Part shown: in pieces, positions 59,642 through 64,000 of the stretch | Layout: every line of letters begins with the position of its first letter | Position numbering within the stretch: position 1 is the stretch's first letter | NCBI GenBank assembly: GCA_011109175.1 | Contig: RDEW01000063.1 | Location: forward strand, 1 to 64,000 | Length of the DNA: 64,000 nt | Source: Dicyema japonicum | Lineage: Eukaryota > Dicyemida > Rhombozoa > Dicyemidae | Reading direction: 5' to 3' | The notes under the pieces: model-generated | The model's database searches: none | Seen by the model: only the letters and a program-made list of their open reading frames with translations | What the model was told of the DNA's origin: nothing | Program-made: the position numbers and the translations under genes

Positions 59642-61500
59642 GGTTGAGCTGGTGACGTGGCTCTATTGCGCACATGTCTTTTTCGTCCTTTTCTTCGGGA
59701 TCTTTCACTATCAGCTCGTTCAATGCAAGAGGATTAAAGTCGGATACTAAAGGAAGAAATTTATGCGTGATCTTGGATCGTACAAGGCAACCGTAGCGTG
59801 CTTACAGGAAACGAAAGTAAAAGGCGGACTAGATGAAATCAACAATGTTTTCCGCCTGATTCTGCACCCTTCGAATTGCCCACACTACGGCATACAAAAA
59901 GAACTGAACAATCGAATCCACAAGACGTGGAGGGTGAGTGATAGAATATGTGTTTTACAATTAAAATACAATGAAAAAAACAATTCCATAATCTCCATTA
60001 TTAATGAATATGAACCAACTTCGGTGAGAGCATCAATCAATGGAGACGAACTAGATGACTTCTATTTTTCCTTGTCGCAAGTATATGCAGCTTTGGAAAC
60101 ATCGTTCCGGAGATTGGAACGCAAAGGCAGGACGTGGGAGTAGTCACGAAAAATTCATGGGAAGCCATGGAAGAGGGAGCAGGAACCAGTCAGACTATTT
60201 CTATGCAATACTGCTTTCAGCACTCAGCAAGACATAAGACGACATGGAGCTGCTACCGAAAGGACAAATCTGGGACTATCAAGCCTATATATAACCAAAT
60301 AGATTACATTATCTGCAAACATGCCTACAAGGCAACTACTAACAGATTCTCGGAGCTACAGTGGGACACTAGTAGATAGTGATCACAGATTGGTTGTGGC
60401 ACGTTTCCTCTTCAAACGATATTTTGGGGTTTCCAAAGCGGCTGGCATGAAAATATCTGAAGGGAGGTTCGCAGTGGAGCAACTCTGCATGGTGGGACCG
60501 ACTCGGGAAAGCTATCAAAAAATATTGAGAGAAAAGATCAGACAGTGGAATAAAGAAAAAATGCCTGGGGAGCTGTGGCAAGACACCATCGATGCAATAA
60601 AGTGCGCGGCCCATTCAACAACTTGAGTAAAACCGAAGCATTTCAACGGAAAATATGACCACGAGTTTGAAGAATTATCCAAATTGCAGAGGAACCTACG
60701 TTTGCAGGTCGAAACCTGTTAGGACCAGGCAAAGGAACAGACTCTAAGAGTCATGCGGAACCAAACCTGTATAAAATAAAGAAAAGAACAAGGGAAATAA
60801 AGGAAAATAAACTTGTTGGAATGGCTAAAGAAGTAGAAAGGCTCAAAACGGAGTGCAGATGTTCAAAGTTGTTCATTTACTACATAGAGACACGCAGTCA
60901 TCAAAAATCACAATAAATGATCAGTTTGGAAAGACTATGTTAAACAAAAATGAAATTTTATCGGCCATATCCAGCTATTATCAGCAGGCCATCAATCAAA
61001 ACCACGAGGAAAACATCAAACAATTCGATGGTGAAGCACGAGAACTAAATATTCCGAAAACGAATCTGGAAACAAAAAAAGCCCTGGATAAATTAAAAAA
61101 CAATAGAGCTGCTGACCCTGACAACATAAATGCAGAACTTCTCAAATATGCACCGACCGAGATCTCTGAGCTATTAACTGAAATATACAACAAAATATTC
61201 AAATACAACTCACCCCTGGAGATAGGTAATGGCACACTAATTGCACTACAAAAACCGGGCAAGGCTAAGGGCCCCTTAACGAATCTAAGACCCATCGTAC
61301 TATTGACGACTCTACGCAAGACACTGTCACTTATAGTGTTGAATTGGATTGGACCTGACATTGAGAACTTTCTCTTTCACGGTCAAAGCGGAGGCTGTTT
61401 GCTGTCCAGTGCTGCACAACCGCTTCAAGCAGAGTTCAGACTCAAAACTCATTCGTATAGACAGGGAATTATATATAAGGCACATAACATCATTCTTTAC
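59642..61500 (+). mobile_element. LINE family A copy A10 (endonuclease and RT fingers)
   Basis: 5' motif at 59642 (GGTTGAGCTGGTGACGTGG), ATG 59674. Endonuclease in several frames: TISSFNARGLKSDTKGR, ACLQETKVKGG, GDWNAKAGRGS, IYNQIDYIICK, DSRSYSGTLVDSDHRLVVAR. RT start 60853-61400: LDKLKNNRAADPDNINAELL, LRPIVLLTTLRKTLSLIVLN, FHGQSG. An internal loss in the GRSTADVVW block and truncation follow near EFRLKTH at 61440. Confidence 0.8.
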
Positions 61501-61539
61501 ATTTAGACATAATATTACCATAAGTGATCAAAACTACTA

Positions 61540-62929
61540 ATTATAGTAATATCCAAAATTCACTTTCTACATAGATTTGACTTAAAACTGGCATATTTAA
61601 TATGCAATCCTTTTGATTTTTATTACTTTCCATGAACTTTGTGATTGTCCATGGATATTTCCTCAAACTTTATAATTAATAAAATATTCATATGCTCTGT
61701 GTTAGTAAGAACTACAGATGTAACATGTGGCTATCTTCTCCTTTTTACCAGACTGGGTTAACTTGGTCTTACCCGAATTCCTTATTTAAAAAATATGAGA
61801 ATTTATCGATTTATCTATAATACAATCAGTTTTGATTTACAAGTCAATACTCTTTGATTCATTAGTCTGCACTCCAACCTTAACTGTTTCTCAGTTTTTG
61901 TAATATTCCAGTCAGTCCGTTTATCAATACATTTTCCTTCTTAGAGATAACTTTAAGTTTTTATTAGTAATTTTTTTTCTTTTAATTTTTGACTTCAACT
62001 GCATTTTAGCAACCCAATAATTTTCTATGTGGTCTTTAGAACCACAGTTTACAAACACACTTTACATTCTATTTTCTCATAAAGACTTGAACAAATTAGG
62101 CATTCCACACAATTTTTAACAAAAAGGCGATTTTTGACCAAAGTCCTGACATGCACTTGACTTGATGTCTTGACTTTTGTAAAACCAATTTTTATCCCCA
62201 ATCTAGTTCTCTGTCATACATCCTACTTTTATTATTGGTAATCACACTTTGTTTTAAGAACGTTCCAGAATAATTTTATAAGAATTAAGATTATTATTTT
62301 CTAACCACGTGAACGTTTTTTTAAACATTTCCCATATGAAAATATTTATTTTATTCAATATACATTTTAAAACTCTCCTGGTCTTTTATAGATGTAAATT
62401 TAAGCACCAAAGACAATCTCACCTTCCATGCAGATTTCACAAAGGATATTGAATGCGATAACCAAAGATCTGTAATCAATAATCAAACTTAGAAAATAAT
62501 AAGTTAACCTTTAAGAATTACTCCAAATTCATTCTTTCAATCGAATTTATGGAAAAACGGAATCATAAATTTTGTTTGTTCAAGTTTTACTTTCTATTTA
62601 CTTATTTGAATGAAAAACTCAAAGATACATAAAGTCTCTCGAATCCGCCAATTATAACTAATAAATTCTTTAATCCGCCATTTTTTCTAACAAAATTTCT
62701 CGAATCTGCCAGATTTTTTTAATGAATCCGCCATGTCTCTTAATTTTAAATAATTTTTTAAATAACATATTAACACGTTGTCATTTTTTATTGTTGTTTT
62801 CATGAAACGTTACTGTACACGATTAAAAACAAACAAAAAATTGCATTTTAAAGTTTATTGAATCGAATATTGAATTCAGAAATTTTTTTCCAAGCCCCGC
62901 ATGTGCAACACTCATGGAAACAATATTTC
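61540..62929. other. Long AT-rich stretch, no gene seen
   Basis: Neither strand has a frame with recognisable content. A threefold 'AATCCGCCA'-like word occurs at 62641-62740, but no element could be delimited. Confidence 0.4.
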
Positions 62930-62935
62930 TTTTTT

Positions 62936-64000
62936 GGTGAGGTGGTGACGTGCCTGTTTCTTAATTTGATAACAGTTGAGAAAAATGTCTAAAAAACACA
63001 ATCGAGAACTCAGGCTAATGTCGTTCAACGTACGTGGAATATCGAAAGATTAAAAAGTACTTTGTGACGATCTCGAGAAATACAAAATATCTATTGGCTG
63101 CCTACAAGAGACGAAAATCGACAATGGGCATGGAACAACTACCGACTGATTCTCTTCCTGACTGAATGCTAGCACTACGGTATGGGATTTGCCTTACACG
63201 TAGATTACCTCAAAAAACTACATCGCTATTAGAGAGTCAACGACCGAATATGTGTCTTACAAGTCAAACTAAATGATTTATGCTCGTCCAAGAGTCTATT
63301 AGCTATCATAAATGTCTATTCACCACACTGTGGACGAGTAATCATGAACCCCGGTGAGCTCGAGGAATTCTATCAGAACTATCAAGCACATACTCTAATA
63401 ATGCTTCCTCGTCCCTTGTTTTTGTTGCGGGAGATATGAATGCAAAGGCCGGAACGCGAATGGGACCCGAAGAATCCTCTATTGGAAGACATAAGCGCGG
63501 AAGGAGAAATGCATCTGGAGCCTCTCTGGTGAACTTCTGCGAAGCAAACAGCATATTCCTGTGCAACACGGCCTTCAAACACTCAGCTTGCCACAAAACG
63601 ACATGACACGGACAAAGAAAAAACTCTGTTGGGGAGTCTGTGAATATATACAATCAAATCGACTACATCATCTGCCGAAAGTCTGATAAACACCTGCTAA
63701 ATGATGCACGTTTCTACCAGGAGACAACAACTGACAGCGACCATAGGATCGTTATTGCAGAACTGTCCGTAAAAAAGCACCTGACTGGGAAAAATATATT
63801 GAAAACGCGAAGGCGAGACAAAGGCCCGATATATATTTTCAGACAGAAAAATTGTGGTTAAAGCCCACCTGTAAACAACAAATCGAGACTCTCATGGAAA
63901 AAACCGCACCGGAATCATCAGTGCGAACTCTGTGGGATCAAACAAAGCAGGTAATCTCCAAGTCGGCCGATATATGCCTTGGAGTTCGAAGTCATCACGC
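62936..64000 (+). mobile_element. LINE family A copy A11, runs off the window
   Basis: 5' motif at 62936 (GGTGAGGTGGTGACGTG), ATG 62985, endonuclease blocks LRLMSFNVRGISKD, ISIGCLQETKIDNG, ECxHYGMGFALHVDYL, AIINVYSPHCGRV, VAGDMNAKAG, IYNQIDYIICRKSD and TTDSDHRIVIAEL, with several stops. Same subfamily as 17994-18440. The RT would lie beyond 64000. Confidence 0.8.

Overview
The window is eukaryotic, AT-rich and intron-bearing. At least eight host genes are interrupted by GT-AG introns of only about 22-27 nt, placed by reading conserved protein sequence across them. Animal-type genes (a GT31 beta-1,3-galactosyltransferase, a two-PDZ NHERF-like scaffold, an RGSL-C1-DH-PH RhoGEF, a lysosomal-type acid phosphatase, a SRCAP/Domino ATPase, pyrroline-5-carboxylate reductase) together with such tiny introns fit a reduced parasitic animal. 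A dicyemid mesozoan is my best guess, because that group is known for introns averaging about 26 nt. The species is inference, not demonstrated.

Host genes, left to right: GT31 glycosyltransferase (1.5-2.5 kb, +); a proteasome beta-like fragment (4.4-4.6, -); a mucin-like membrane protein built from thirty 24-nt micro-exons (11.2-13.2, -); NHERF-like PDZ protein (21.9-23.0, -); a small predicted membrane protein (25.8-26.2, -) divergent from a RhoGEF (26.3-30.2, +); histidine acid phosphatase (33.6-34.9, -); SRCAP/Domino SNF2 ATPase (36.8-41.7, -); P5C reductase (43.6-44.5, -); an unrecognised coiled-coil-rich gene (53.3-54.4, +).

Most of the rest is transposon debris. LINE family A (APE endonuclease plus RT, conserved GGTGAGGTGGTGACGT start) is near-complete at 13.9-16.9 and 48.2-53.1 and has about ten fragments. 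Family B (KRPDG-containing C-terminal domain) is present as more than ten 5'-truncated 3' ends. Family C is Jockey/CR1-like, family D is R2/NeSL-like, and there is one RTE/BovB-like copy (55.0-56.0). DNA transposons are a MULE (48.9-50.9) nested in a family A LINE with terminal inverted repeats and a 9-bp target duplication, and two degenerate Tigger/pogo copies. There are also integrase fragments, a tRNA-derived SINE and a foldback element. Two single N positions mark contig joins, one with a probable false duplication.

The strongest novelty is the 11.2-13.2 kb minus-strand gene. What looks like a 49/50-bp minisatellite is 30 consecutive phase-1 exons of exactly 24 nt, separated by 24-26 nt introns that keep GT and AG throughout. 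Each unit encodes one Ser/Thr-rich octapeptide. The gene spreads as a tandem repeat without breaking frame or splicing, and it resembles the micro-exon genes of schistosomes.
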